This document shows, one piece after another, positions 1-5,019 of a stretch of 5,105 nt of DNA; position 1 is the stretch's first letter; the number at the start of each line of letters is the position of its first letter. Below the pieces are notes generated by a model. The model made no database searches. It had not been told where the DNA came from and saw only the letters and a program-made list of their open reading frames with translations. The DNA is from Agrobacterium fabrum (GTDB lineage: Bacteria > Pseudomonadota > Alphaproteobacteria > Rhizobiales > Rhizobiaceae), in assembly GCA_003241215.1 (NCBI GenBank), contig QFOL01000279.1:1-5105 (forward strand), written 5' to 3'. Position numbers and translations under genes: made by a program.

Positions 1-52
1 ACTTTACTTTGGCCTTTGTCCCATGCCAAAAGCGGGCCAACGCGAACCGCAC

Positions 53-58
53 AGGAGA
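53..58 (+). promoter_or_regulatory. Ribosome binding site that sets the DUF3126 start
   Basis: AGGAGA lies 6 nt before the GTG at 65 and only 3 nt before the GTG at 62. The spacing favours 65. An in-frame ATG at 23 lies upstream of this site and has no comparable Shine-Dalgarno sequence, so I do not use it. Confidence 0.7.
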
Positions 59-64
59 ATAGTG

Positions 65-268
65 GTGAAAGCCGACGAAATCAAAAAACTCGACGCCTAT
101 TTCAAGCGCACCTTCAACCCGACGATGGTCGTCAAGGCGCGTCCGCGCAAGGACGATTCCGCCGAAGTGTATCTTGGCGAAGAGTTTCTCGGCGTTGTCT
201 ATATCGATGACGAAGACGGCGACCGCTCCTACAACTTCTCCATGGCGATCCTTGACGTCGATCTCTGA
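65..268 (+). CDS. DUF3126 family protein, small conserved protein of unknown function
   Basis: This encodes a 67-residue acidic, soluble protein with no signal peptide or membrane segment. From the GTG start it reads as (M)KADEIKKLDAYF, then a basic stretch around VVKARPRKDD (about residues 20-29), then a strand-rich half with AEVYLGEEFLGVVY and a closing DDEDGDRSYNFSMAILDVDL. I recognise this as the DUF3126 family, which is about this length and is widely conserved in Hyphomicrobiales. No function is established and no catalytic motif is visible. The GTG at 65 is chosen because AGGAGA ends 6 nt before it and because the family typically begins at KADEI. The gene appears to stand alone in this window: a terminator follows it and the next gene is convergent. 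What lies upstream is cut off by the window edge; bases 1-52 show no gene I can support. The family assignment is from memory of the sequence pattern; the function is unknown. Confidence 0.88.
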   Translation: MKADEIKKLDAYFKRTFNPTMVVKARPRKDDSAEVYLGEEFLGVVYIDDEDGDRSYNFSMAILDVDL

Positions 269-270
269 TC

Positions 271-286
271 GTCACCATCCGGTGAC
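271..286 (+). repeat. Short inverted repeat after the DUF3126 stop
   Basis: GTCACC-ATCC-GGTGAC forms a perfect 6-bp stem with a 4-nt loop, starting 2 nt after the stop codon. An overlapping alternative fold, ATCCG-GTGA-CGGAT at 277-290, is mutually exclusive with it. No T-tract follows, so it is not a terminator on its own. It shares the arms TCACC/GGTGA with the palindrome after the TetR gene (2493-2506). Confidence 0.55.
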
Positions 287-311
287 GGATGGAGTTTCGC
301 ACTGAACCAGT

Positions 312-346
312 CGCCCGTGGCGGTTACGCCGCGGGCGATTTGTTTT
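312..346 (+). terminator. Intrinsic terminator of the DUF3126 gene
   Basis: An 11-bp GC-rich stem (312-322 with 327-337, one G-U pair) closes a GTTA tetraloop and is followed by ATTTGTTTT. This is a typical rho-independent terminator for the plus strand. The loop contains the stop codon of the convergent P450 gene (TTA at 324-326), so the two 3' ends overlap. On the minus strand the hairpin is not followed by a T-run, so it should work mainly in one direction. Confidence 0.85.
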
Positions 347-1718
347 GTCGCGGGATCACCCGCATCATCAGCTGGTTCTCAGGCCGCAAGGTCACCCGCA
401 TCAGCGGCTCGGTATTGGCCTGGCTTTTGTTCTTGAGGTGGACGTCCTGCAAAAGCACGGCAAGGATTGAGACAGCCTCCATCATGGCAAAGGCGTTGCC
501 GATGCAGACGCGGGGGCCCGCACCGAAGGGCATATAGGCATAGCGGTGGCGCGCCTTGACCTTTTCGGGCTCGAAGCGTGAAGGGTCGAAGCGGTCGGGT
601 TCTTCCCAAAGTGTTGCGTGCCGGTGGACGGCGTAGATCGGCACATAAAGAACGGTGCCGGCCGGAATATTGTGTTCGCCGAGCCTGAAGTCCTGCAACG
701 CGGTGCGTGTCACGACGGGGGCGGGCGGGTAAAGCCGCATCGCTTCCGAAAATACCTGTCTGGTATAGGTCAGGCGGGCGATATGGTCGGCCGCGACCGG
801 TTCACCGGCGGTGACAGCCTCGATTTCCGCGATGACCTTGCTTTCCAGGTCGCTATTTTTTGAGAGCAGATGGAAGGTCCAGGCGAGGCCGAGGGCCGTG
901 GTTTCGTGACCGGCGGTAATGAAGGTCAGAAGATTGTCGATGATTTCCGTGTCGCTCATCATGCGCCCGGTTTCCGGATCTTTCGCTTCGAGCAGCATGG
1001 AAACCAGATCGTTCCTCTCGATCGGATTGCGGCGTCTTTCGGAGATGACGGTTGCAAGGCTGGAGCGAAGATAGCCGACTGCCGCGCGGGCCTTGCGCCG
1101 GCCCGGATGCGGAAGCCATTCCGGTGCGCCCAGCATGGCGAGTGCGAAGGTCCAGCCCGTGGGTTTCAGATAATCGGTGATGCTTTGCTCGACACGCCCT
1201 ATATCGATGCCATGGCCGCCGGACATCATGGTTTCGACGATGATGTCGAAAGTCGTCCGCATCATCTCATGGCCGATATCGATGTCGCCGGCAGGCGATG
1301 AGCGCCAGCGAACTTGCGTGCGGCGCGCGGCGTCGATCATGACCGGCAGCAATTCCAGCAGCTTCTCGTGCCGGAACGCTGCAGCGACGGATTGCCTTTG
1401 CCATTTCCAGTGATCGCCATCGGCCGTCAGAAGCCCTTGGCCGAGCGCGGGGCCGAGGGCGCGGCGCACATCTTCGCCCTTGCCGAGCAGATGGGCGTTC
1501 TTGACCAGCGCCTCATGAATAAGCGCGGGATCGGCAAGATGAACCCGCATGATGCCGCCGAGACGGGTAAAGACCGCCGGTTCGCTGAAAATTTCCGGCG
1601 GCAGGGCCTTCAGCGGATTGTGGATCAGCGACAGGGCGACACGCGCCGTCGCGAATCTGGAGACAGGAGCGAGCCCGGGCGTATCGGGGGAGGCGGTGCG
1701 AATGTCGGTTCCGGTCAT
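324..1718 (-). CDS. Cytochrome P450 monooxygenase
   Basis: This 464-residue protein is a haem-thiolate monooxygenase that would insert one oxygen atom from O2 into an organic substrate, using electrons from separate redox partners. All hallmark motifs are intact: C-helix W104-xxx-R108; I-helix oxygen-activation motif AGHETT (269-274); K-helix ExxR E325-R328; DPSRF in the PERF region (378-382); and the haem loop FGAGPRVCIG (398-407), with C405 the proximal haem ligand. The length fits a stand-alone P450, and no reductase or ferredoxin domain is fused. The N-terminus lacks a membrane anchor, so the enzyme should be cytosolic. The loop and I-helix resemble the CYP102/CYP4-like (E-class) branch, many of which oxidise fatty acids or hydrophobic compounds; this is inference, and I cannot name the CYP family or substrate. 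The start is an ATG with AAGGA 7 nt upstream (1726-1730 on the plus strand). The gene is divergent from a TetR regulator, with paired palindromes between them, which implies ligand-controlled expression. No ferredoxin or reductase gene is in the window. Confidence 0.95.
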   Translation of the reverse strand: MTGTDIRTASPDTPGLAPVSRFATARVALSLIHNPLKALPPEIFSEPAVFTRLGGIMRVHLADPALIHEALVKNAHLLGKGEDVRRALGPALGQGLLTADGDHWKWQRQSVAAAFRHEKLLELLPVMIDAARRTQVRWRSSPAGDIDIGHEMMRTTFDIIVETMMSGGHGIDIGRVEQSITDYLKPTGWTFALAMLGAPEWLPHPGRRKARAAVGYLRSSLATVISERRRNPIERNDLVSMLLEAKDPETGRMMSDTEIIDNLLTFITAGHETTALGLAWTFHLLSKNSDLESKVIAEIEAVTAGEPVAADHIARLTYTRQVFSEAMRLYPPAPVVTRTALQDFRLGEHNIPAGTVLYVPIYAVHRHATLWEEPDRFDPSRFEPEKVKARHRYAYMPFGAGPRVCIGNAFAMMEAVSILAVLLQDVHLKNKSQANTEPLMRVTLRPENQLMMRVIPRQNKSPAA

Positions 1719-1758
1719 TTAAAGGTCCTTTGTCCGCTTTCAACGCTTACATATCCTG

Positions 1759-1786
1759 TTAAGGTGTATGCCTTATTTTCTATTAT
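1759..1786 (+). promoter_or_regulatory. Candidate promoter of the TetR gene
   Basis: TATTAT (1781-1786, one mismatch to TATAAT) lies 16 nt after TTAAGG (1759-1764, a weak -35). Transcription would begin near 1793, inside the second palindrome, while the -35 lies inside the first. A repressor bound to either would block it. The P450 promoter on the opposite strand must lie in the same interval, but I cannot pick its hexamers with confidence. Confidence 0.4.
1760..1775. promoter_or_regulatory. Operator-like palindrome 1 in the P450/TetR divergent region
   Basis: TAAGGTGTATGCCTTA differs at only two central positions from the perfect palindrome 28 bp downstream (TAAGGTGTACACCTTA). Its outer arms TAAGG/CCTTA are intact. 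Size, symmetry and location between a divergent regulator and its probable target are those of a TetR-family operator. That the neighbouring TetR protein binds it is inference. Confidence 0.72.
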
Positions 1787-1787
1787 T

Positions 1788-1803
1788 TAAGGTGTACACC
1801 TTA
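1788..1803. promoter_or_regulatory. Operator-like palindrome 2, perfect 16-bp
   Basis: TAAGGTGTACACCTTA is a perfect 16-bp palindrome ending 26 nt before the TetR start codon. Together with the copy at 1760-1775 it brackets an AT-rich 12-bp core (1776-1787). A centre-to-centre distance of 28 bp is a little under three helical turns, so two repressor dimers would sit on nearly the same or slightly rotated faces. Confidence 0.78.
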
Positions 1804-1829
1804 GGTTTCAATGGCTGGGTTCGACATCA

Positions 1830-2489
1830 ATGAAAAAAATCAGTACGGGACGGACGGCGACACGGCCCACGCGCCAGAGAATTCTCGATGCCGCTCTCGT
1901 GCTATTCAACGAGCGCGGGCCCGATCATGTGACGACAGCCGAAATCGCACGGACAGTAGAGATCAATGAGGGCAATCTCTATTATCACTTCCGCACCAAG
2001 GAAGCGCTGTTTCTGGCATTGTTTGGCCGGTTCGAAGCCGATGCGCTGGCGATTGTCGGAAAGATTGACGGGGCCGATGAGGGAGCGGCGGCAACCTATG
2101 CCGGTTTTCTGCGGCTCTGGTTTTCGCTGGTGTGGGACTATCGTTTCCTGTTTCGCGATCTGGTCGGTCTTGTCTCTTCCGCCCCGGCGCTGGTGGAGCC
2201 CGTGCGAACCATAAGCGCCGCGATGCGCCTTGCCGTGGACGATATCGTCGCGCGCATGGAGAAAGCGGGCCTCGCCGCGATACCCGAGGAAGAACGGCCG
2301 GCCGTTCTGACGAACCTCTGGATCGTCTCCACCTATTGGGCGTCCTATCTCAACCTTCAGGAAGGCATCACCGAGTTCGGTCCGCCGCAGCTTGACTGGG
2401 GATTGAAGCAGGTCTCAAGCCTGTTCAGACCCTATCTCTCCCCGGAAGCAAAAGCCGAGCTGGAAGCGCTGCTGGTAGGGGAGCCGTAA
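1830..2489 (+). CDS. TetR/AcrR-family transcriptional regulator
   Basis: This 219-residue protein has the standard TetR layout: an N-terminal DNA-binding domain (about residues 14-62) and an all-helical ligand-binding and dimerisation domain. The helix-turn-helix reads VTTAEIARTVEINEGNLYYHF (about 34-54), and the TetR signature continues with RTKEALFLALF. The C-terminal part is rich in aromatic and hydrophobic residues (LWFSLVWDYRFLFRDLVGLV, about 91-110), consistent with a pocket for a hydrophobic ligand; the ligand cannot be read from sequence. The start is the ATG at 1830. No strong Shine-Dalgarno precedes it, so translation may be weak, as is common for autoregulated repressors. The basic N-terminal arm (KKISTGRTATRPTRQR) may contact the DNA minor groove. 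The gene is divergent from the P450 gene and most likely represses both genes through the palindromes at 1760-1775 and 1788-1803. The family is certain; repression rather than activation is inference. Confidence 0.93.
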   Translation: MKKISTGRTATRPTRQRILDAALVLFNERGPDHVTTAEIARTVEINEGNLYYHFRTKEALFLALFGRFEADALAIVGKIDGADEGAAATYAGFLRLWFSLVWDYRFLFRDLVGLVSSAPALVEPVRTISAAMRLAVDDIVARMEKAGLAAIPEEERPAVLTNLWIVSTYWASYLNLQEGITEFGPPQLDWGLKQVSSLFRPYLSPEAKAELEALLVGEP

Positions 2490-2492
2490 GTT

Positions 2493-2506
2493 TCACCGAT
2501 CGGTGA
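2493..2506. repeat. Perfect 14-bp palindrome after the TetR stop
   Basis: TCACCGATCGGTGA is a perfect palindrome starting 4 nt after the TetR stop codon and 18 nt before the terminator stem. As RNA it could form only a short hairpin because it has no spare loop; as DNA it looks like a protein-binding site. Its arms match those of the inverted repeat at 271-286. It is unlike the AAGGTGTA operators, so it is probably not a site for the neighbouring TetR protein. Confidence 0.5.
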
Positions 2507-2515
2507 CATTGTCGG

Positions 2516-2557
2516 AAAAGAAGGGCGCCCGCGATGATATCCGTCGCGGGCGCTTTT
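2516..2557. terminator. Bidirectional intrinsic terminator between tetR-type gene and fdhA
   Basis: A perfect 10-bp stem (2525-2534 GCGCCCGCGA with 2544-2553) closes a 9-nt loop. On the plus strand it is followed by TTTT (2554-2557), and on the minus strand by CCTTCTTTTCC (complement of 2514-2524). It can therefore stop transcripts from both convergent genes, the TetR gene ending at 2489 and fdhA ending at 2587. Confidence 0.85.
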
Positions 2558-2586
2558 ACGAGTATCAGCCATATGTCGCTGAAATA

Positions 2587-3777
2587 TCAGGCAGCCTTCA
2601 GCAGATCGCCATGCGGATCGAGGACGAACTTGGTGGCTGCGCCCTGATCGAAGCTTTCATAGCCCTGCACCGCATCGTCGAGCGCGATGATCCTGGCGTT
2701 GACGATATCGGCAATCGGCAGGCGGTCGTGCAGGATCGCCTGCATGAGCTGGCGGTTATATTTCAGCACCGGCGTCTGGCCGGTGTGGAAGGATTGCGCC
2801 TTGGCCCAGCCGAGGCCGAAGCGCAGCGACAGGCTGCCCTGTTTCGCCGCCGCATCCACCGCGCCGGGGTCTTCGGTGACATAGAGGCCCGGAATGCCGA
2901 TGGAGCCAGCGGCGCGGGTGATTTCCATCATCTGGTTGAGAACGATGGCCGGCTGTTCGCCGCCCGTATGGCCGCGTGCTTCGAAGCCGACGGCGTCGAT
3001 GGCGCTATCCACCTCGTTGGTGCCGACGATTTCGGCGATCATGTCGCCCAGCCGGTCGCCCTTGGAAAGATCGACGGGTTCAAAACCGACTTTTGCCGCG
3101 TGCGCAAGGCGATCCTTGTTGAAATCGCCGATCATGACGACCGCAGCACCCAGAATACGGGCGGATGCGGCGGCGGCAAGGCCGACCGGGCCGGCGCCCG
3201 CGACATAGACCGTGGAGCCGACGCCGACGCCCGCCTTGACGGCACCGTGGAAGCCGGTCGGCAGAATGTCGGAGAGCATGGTGAGGTCGCGGATCTTCGA
3301 CATCGCCTTGTCGCGGTCGGGGAATTTCAGCAGGTTGAAATCGGCATAGGGGATGGTGACATAACGGGCCTGTCCGCCGATCCAGCCGCCCATATCGACG
3401 TAACCGTAAGCGCCGCCGGCGCGCGACGGGTTCACCGTCAGGCAGACGCCGGTATCCTGCGACTTGCAGCAGCGGCAGCGACCGCAGGCGACATTGAACG
3501 GCACCGAGACGATATCGCCGATATCAAGCATCTCGACATCGACGCCTTTTTCGATGACTTCGCCGGTGATCTCATGGCCGAGAACGAGGCCCGGCATCGC
3601 CGTGGTGCGGCCGCGCACCATGTGCTGGTCGGAGCCGCAGATATTGGTGGAAATCACCTTGAGAATAACGCCGTGCTCGATACGGCGGCCATCCGGCGCC
3701 TCCAGCTTCGGGTCGTCGATGTCGCGCACCTCTACCTGACCCGGGCGCATGTAAACGACGCCTCTGTTCCTGCTCAT
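2587..3777 (-). CDS. fdhA: Glutathione-independent formaldehyde dehydrogenase (zinc, tightly bound NAD)
   Basis: This 396-residue protein belongs to the zinc-dependent medium-chain dehydrogenases and closely resembles Pseudomonas putida formaldehyde dehydrogenase, which oxidises formaldehyde to formate without glutathione; related enzymes act as dismutases with bound NAD. Catalytic zinc ligands are C47 (NICGSD), H68 (GHE) and D170 (LSDILPTG). Structural zinc cysteines are C98, C101, C104 and C112 (CGRCRCCKSQDTGVC), with an additional cysteine at 103. The Rossmann loop is GAGPVG (194-199), followed by acidic D218 for the NAD ribose. GLYVTEDPG and the segment with FGLGWAK and HTGQTPV are typical of this subfamily rather than glutathione-dependent enzymes. 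The open frame extends 27 codons upstream, but the ATG at 3777 is chosen because GGAGGAG lies 6 nt before it and because the family starts at MS-NRGVVY. It is downstream of and co-directional with the ATPase gene, with a 163-bp gap, so it probably has its own promoter; I see no clear -35/-10. The likely cytosolic role is formaldehyde detoxification or C1 dissimilation. Confidence 0.95.
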   Translation of the reverse strand: MSRNRGVVYMRPGQVEVRDIDDPKLEAPDGRRIEHGVILKVISTNICGSDQHMVRGRTTAMPGLVLGHEITGEVIEKGVDVEMLDIGDIVSVPFNVACGRCRCCKSQDTGVCLTVNPSRAGGAYGYVDMGGWIGGQARYVTIPYADFNLLKFPDRDKAMSKIRDLTMLSDILPTGFHGAVKAGVGVGSTVYVAGAGPVGLAAAASARILGAAVVMIGDFNKDRLAHAAKVGFEPVDLSKGDRLGDMIAEIVGTNEVDSAIDAVGFEARGHTGGEQPAIVLNQMMEITRAAGSIGIPGLYVTEDPGAVDAAAKQGSLSLRFGLGWAKAQSFHTGQTPVLKYNRQLMQAILHDRLPIADIVNARIIALDDAVQGYESFDQGAATKFVLDPHGDLLKAA

Positions 3778-3783
3778 ATCCAT

Positions 3784-3790
3784 CTCCTCC
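3784..3790 (-). promoter_or_regulatory. Strong ribosome binding site of fdhA
   Basis: On the minus strand GGAGGAG is followed by 6 nt and then ATG (3777). This decides the start among the in-frame ATGs at 3792, 3783 and 3777. Its first base overlaps the 3' arm of a leader inverted repeat (3790-3859). Confidence 0.8.
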
Positions 3791-3859
3791 ATGGTTTGAA
3801 CACCGGCATCCGCCCGCTCCTCCGCAGGCAGGATGAAACCGTATGTGCAGCAAACCATG
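3790..3859 (-). repeat. Inverted repeat in the fdhA leader
   Basis: CATGGTTTG (3790-3798) and CAAACCATG (3851-3859) are perfect 9-bp inverted copies separated by 52 bp. In the fdhA mRNA the downstream arm ends at the first base of the Shine-Dalgarno sequence, so pairing could influence ribosome access. The intervening segment also has a second GGAGGAG-like stretch. Whether this is a regulatory structure or chance is not decidable from one sequence. Confidence 0.35.
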
Positions 3860-3905
3860 TGGCGGAGACCGTGGCGTTCGGGAATACGACAACGCCTATA
3901 GCCTT

Positions 3906-3942
3906 AACGACACCGCGTTTCGCCCGATGTCACGGTGGCGTT
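3906..3942 (-). terminator. Hairpin at the 3' end of the ATPase gene
   Basis: On the minus strand AACGCCACCGTG (3942-3931) pairs with CGCGGTGTCGTT (3917-3906): 11 of 12 positions, one a G-U pair, around a 13-nt loop. It begins within the ATPase stop codon. Only a short GUCGUU follows in the stem and there is no U-run after it, so it may be a weak terminator, a processing site or a 3'-stabilising structure that allows some read-through to fdhA. Confidence 0.4.
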
Positions 3943-4813
3943 ATCTGTCGAGCGGCTTTCTGAGACGACCGGCGGCATCCTGAATATATTGCCAGGCGAC
4001 GCGGCCCGAACGGCCGCCGCGCGTGGTCGCCCATTCCAGCGCTTCGTGATGCAGCGTTTCGCGGTCCAGACCCAGATCGAAATGCGCCGCATAGCTGTCG
4101 ATCATCGTCAGATAATCTTCCTGGCCGCATTTGTGGAAGCCGAGCCACAGGCCGAAACGGTCCGAAAGCGAGACTTTTTCCTCCACCGCTTCCGAAGGGT
4201 TGATGGCGGTGGACTGCTCGTTTTCCATCATGTGGCGCGGCAGAAGATGGCGGCGGTTGGAGGTCGCATAAAACAGCACATTGTCCGGCCGGCCTTCGAT
4301 GCCGCCGTCGAGCGCCGCCTTGAGCGACTTATAGGCGGTATCGTCATGGTCGAAGGAGAGGTCGTCGCAGAAGACGATGACGCGATGGCCGGAAGCCTTC
4401 AATATATCTAGCAAAGCGGGCAGGGTGTGGATGTCCTCGCGATGCACTTCCACCAGTTTGAGCGAAACGCCGCTTGCCGCGCGCACATCTTCGTGAACGG
4501 CCTTGACCAGCGAGGATTTGCCCATGCCGCGCGCGCCCCACAACAGCACGTTATTGGCGGCAAAACCTTCCGCGAAACGCAGCGTGTTTTCGTGGAGAAT
4601 GTCGCGGACGTGGTCAACGCCGCGAATGAGCTTCAGTGCGATGCGGTTGGGGCGCGGAACCGGCTGAATGAAGGAATTGACCGGCGCCCAGACGAAACAA
4701 TCGGCCGCATTCCAGTCGTTTATGGCGGGCGCGGGCCCGGCCAGACGTTCAACGGCGATGGTGAGCCGGCGCAGTTCTGAAAGAAGCAGGGAGGCCGTTT
4801 CTTCTCGAATCAT
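3941..4813 (-). CDS. DUF815-type AAA+ ATPase
   Basis: This 290-residue cytosolic protein has an AAA+ P-loop ATPase core of the DUF815 family. Walker A is GARGMGKSS (93-101), Walker B is VIVFCDDL (145-152), a sensor-1-like ATSNRRHL follows (183-190), and the family-typical DRFGLWLGF lies at 218-226. The first 30 residues form a predicted amphipathic helix (REETASLLLSELRRLTIAVERL). The C-terminal part (about 230-290) is helical with a basic GGRSGRVAWQY segment, possibly a lid with arginine residues. ATP binding and hydrolysis are well supported; the substrate or partner is unknown, and I do not assign a gene symbol. The frame stays open to 4990, but the ATG at 4813 is preferred because GGAAG sits 7 nt upstream and because the longer version would run through the yajC promoter. 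It is divergent from yajC and precedes fdhA on the same strand. Confidence 0.9.
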   Translation of the reverse strand: MIREETASLLLSELRRLTIAVERLAGPAPAINDWNAADCFVWAPVNSFIQPVPRPNRIALKLIRGVDHVRDILHENTLRFAEGFAANNVLLWGARGMGKSSLVKAVHEDVRAASGVSLKLVEVHREDIHTLPALLDILKASGHRVIVFCDDLSFDHDDTAYKSLKAALDGGIEGRPDNVLFYATSNRRHLLPRHMMENEQSTAINPSEAVEEKVSLSDRFGLWLGFHKCGQEDYLTMIDSYAAHFDLGLDRETLHHEALEWATTRGGRSGRVAWQYIQDAAGRLRKPLDR

Positions 4814-4820
4814 GGTGTTT

Positions 4821-4825
4821 CTTCC
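4821..4825 (-). promoter_or_regulatory. Ribosome binding site of the ATPase gene
   Basis: On the minus strand GGAAG lies 7 nt before the ATG at 4813. It supports the 290-residue product over a 349-residue reading that would begin at 4990. Confidence 0.6.
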
Positions 4826-4931
4826 GCTTGTCTGGTGTTCAAAACTCTGTTTTGCGCCCGGCCTAGCATGGCGTTTCAGGCCCATAAAGGTTAAGAGGTC
4901 CGGAATCGGTACTGCGTGGGCCCTGCATCTG

Positions 4932-4959
4932 TTGCAATCCCGGCGTTCCCCACTATATT
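4932..4959 (+). promoter_or_regulatory. Candidate sigma-70-type promoter of yajC
   Basis: TTGCAA (4932-4937, 4 of 6 to TTGACA) and TATATT (4954-4959, 5 of 6 to TATAAT) are separated by 16 bp. The predicted start near 4966 leaves a leader of about 54 nt before yajC. No equally good promoter for the ATPase gene is visible on the opposite strand of this 206-bp divergent region (4814-5019). Confidence 0.5.
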
Positions 4960-5019
4960 CCGGCGGCTTGAAAGCTGGGGCGGCATCCAAGGTCGTGCCG
5001 TAATTCTGAGGAGTTTTAT

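Noticed and set aside
8..30. TTTGGC/GCCAAA inverted repeat at the left edge
   Set aside because: Only 6 bp with an 11-nt loop and no T-tract or known context at the window edge.
23..64. Upstream ATG start for the DUF3126 protein
   Set aside because: The strong AGGAGA lies downstream of it and fits the GTG at 65, where the family sequence begins.
1314..1790. Plus-strand open frame across the P450 5' end and the divergent promoter region
   Set aside because: It is antisense to the P450 coding region, resembles no family, and would read through the operator region.
1759..1803. CtrA-type TTAA-N7-TTAA boxes in the divergent region
   Set aside because: Neither TTAA is followed by a second TTAA at the required spacing; the symmetry is that of a palindromic operator.
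3778..3858. 27-residue N-terminal extension of FdhA
   Set aside because: The known family starts at the MS-NRG position and a near-ideal ribosome site sits 6 nt before that ATG; the extension overlaps the leader inverted repeat.
3894..3907. TTAAGG half-site (minus strand) in the fdhA leader resembling the twin operators
   Set aside because: Only the first six bases match and there is no second arm, so a chance match is more likely than a third TetR site.
2503..3963. A 486-codon open frame on the plus strand opposite fdhA
   Set aside because: It is antisense to a gene with full catalytic motifs, has Asp/Ala/Arg-rich low-information composition typical of a GC-rich shadow frame, and runs through a terminator hairpin at its start.
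4814..4990. 59-residue N-terminal extension of the ATPase
   Set aside because: No ribosome site at 4990, a composition unlike the family, and overlap with the yajC promoter; a good site precedes the ATG at 4813.
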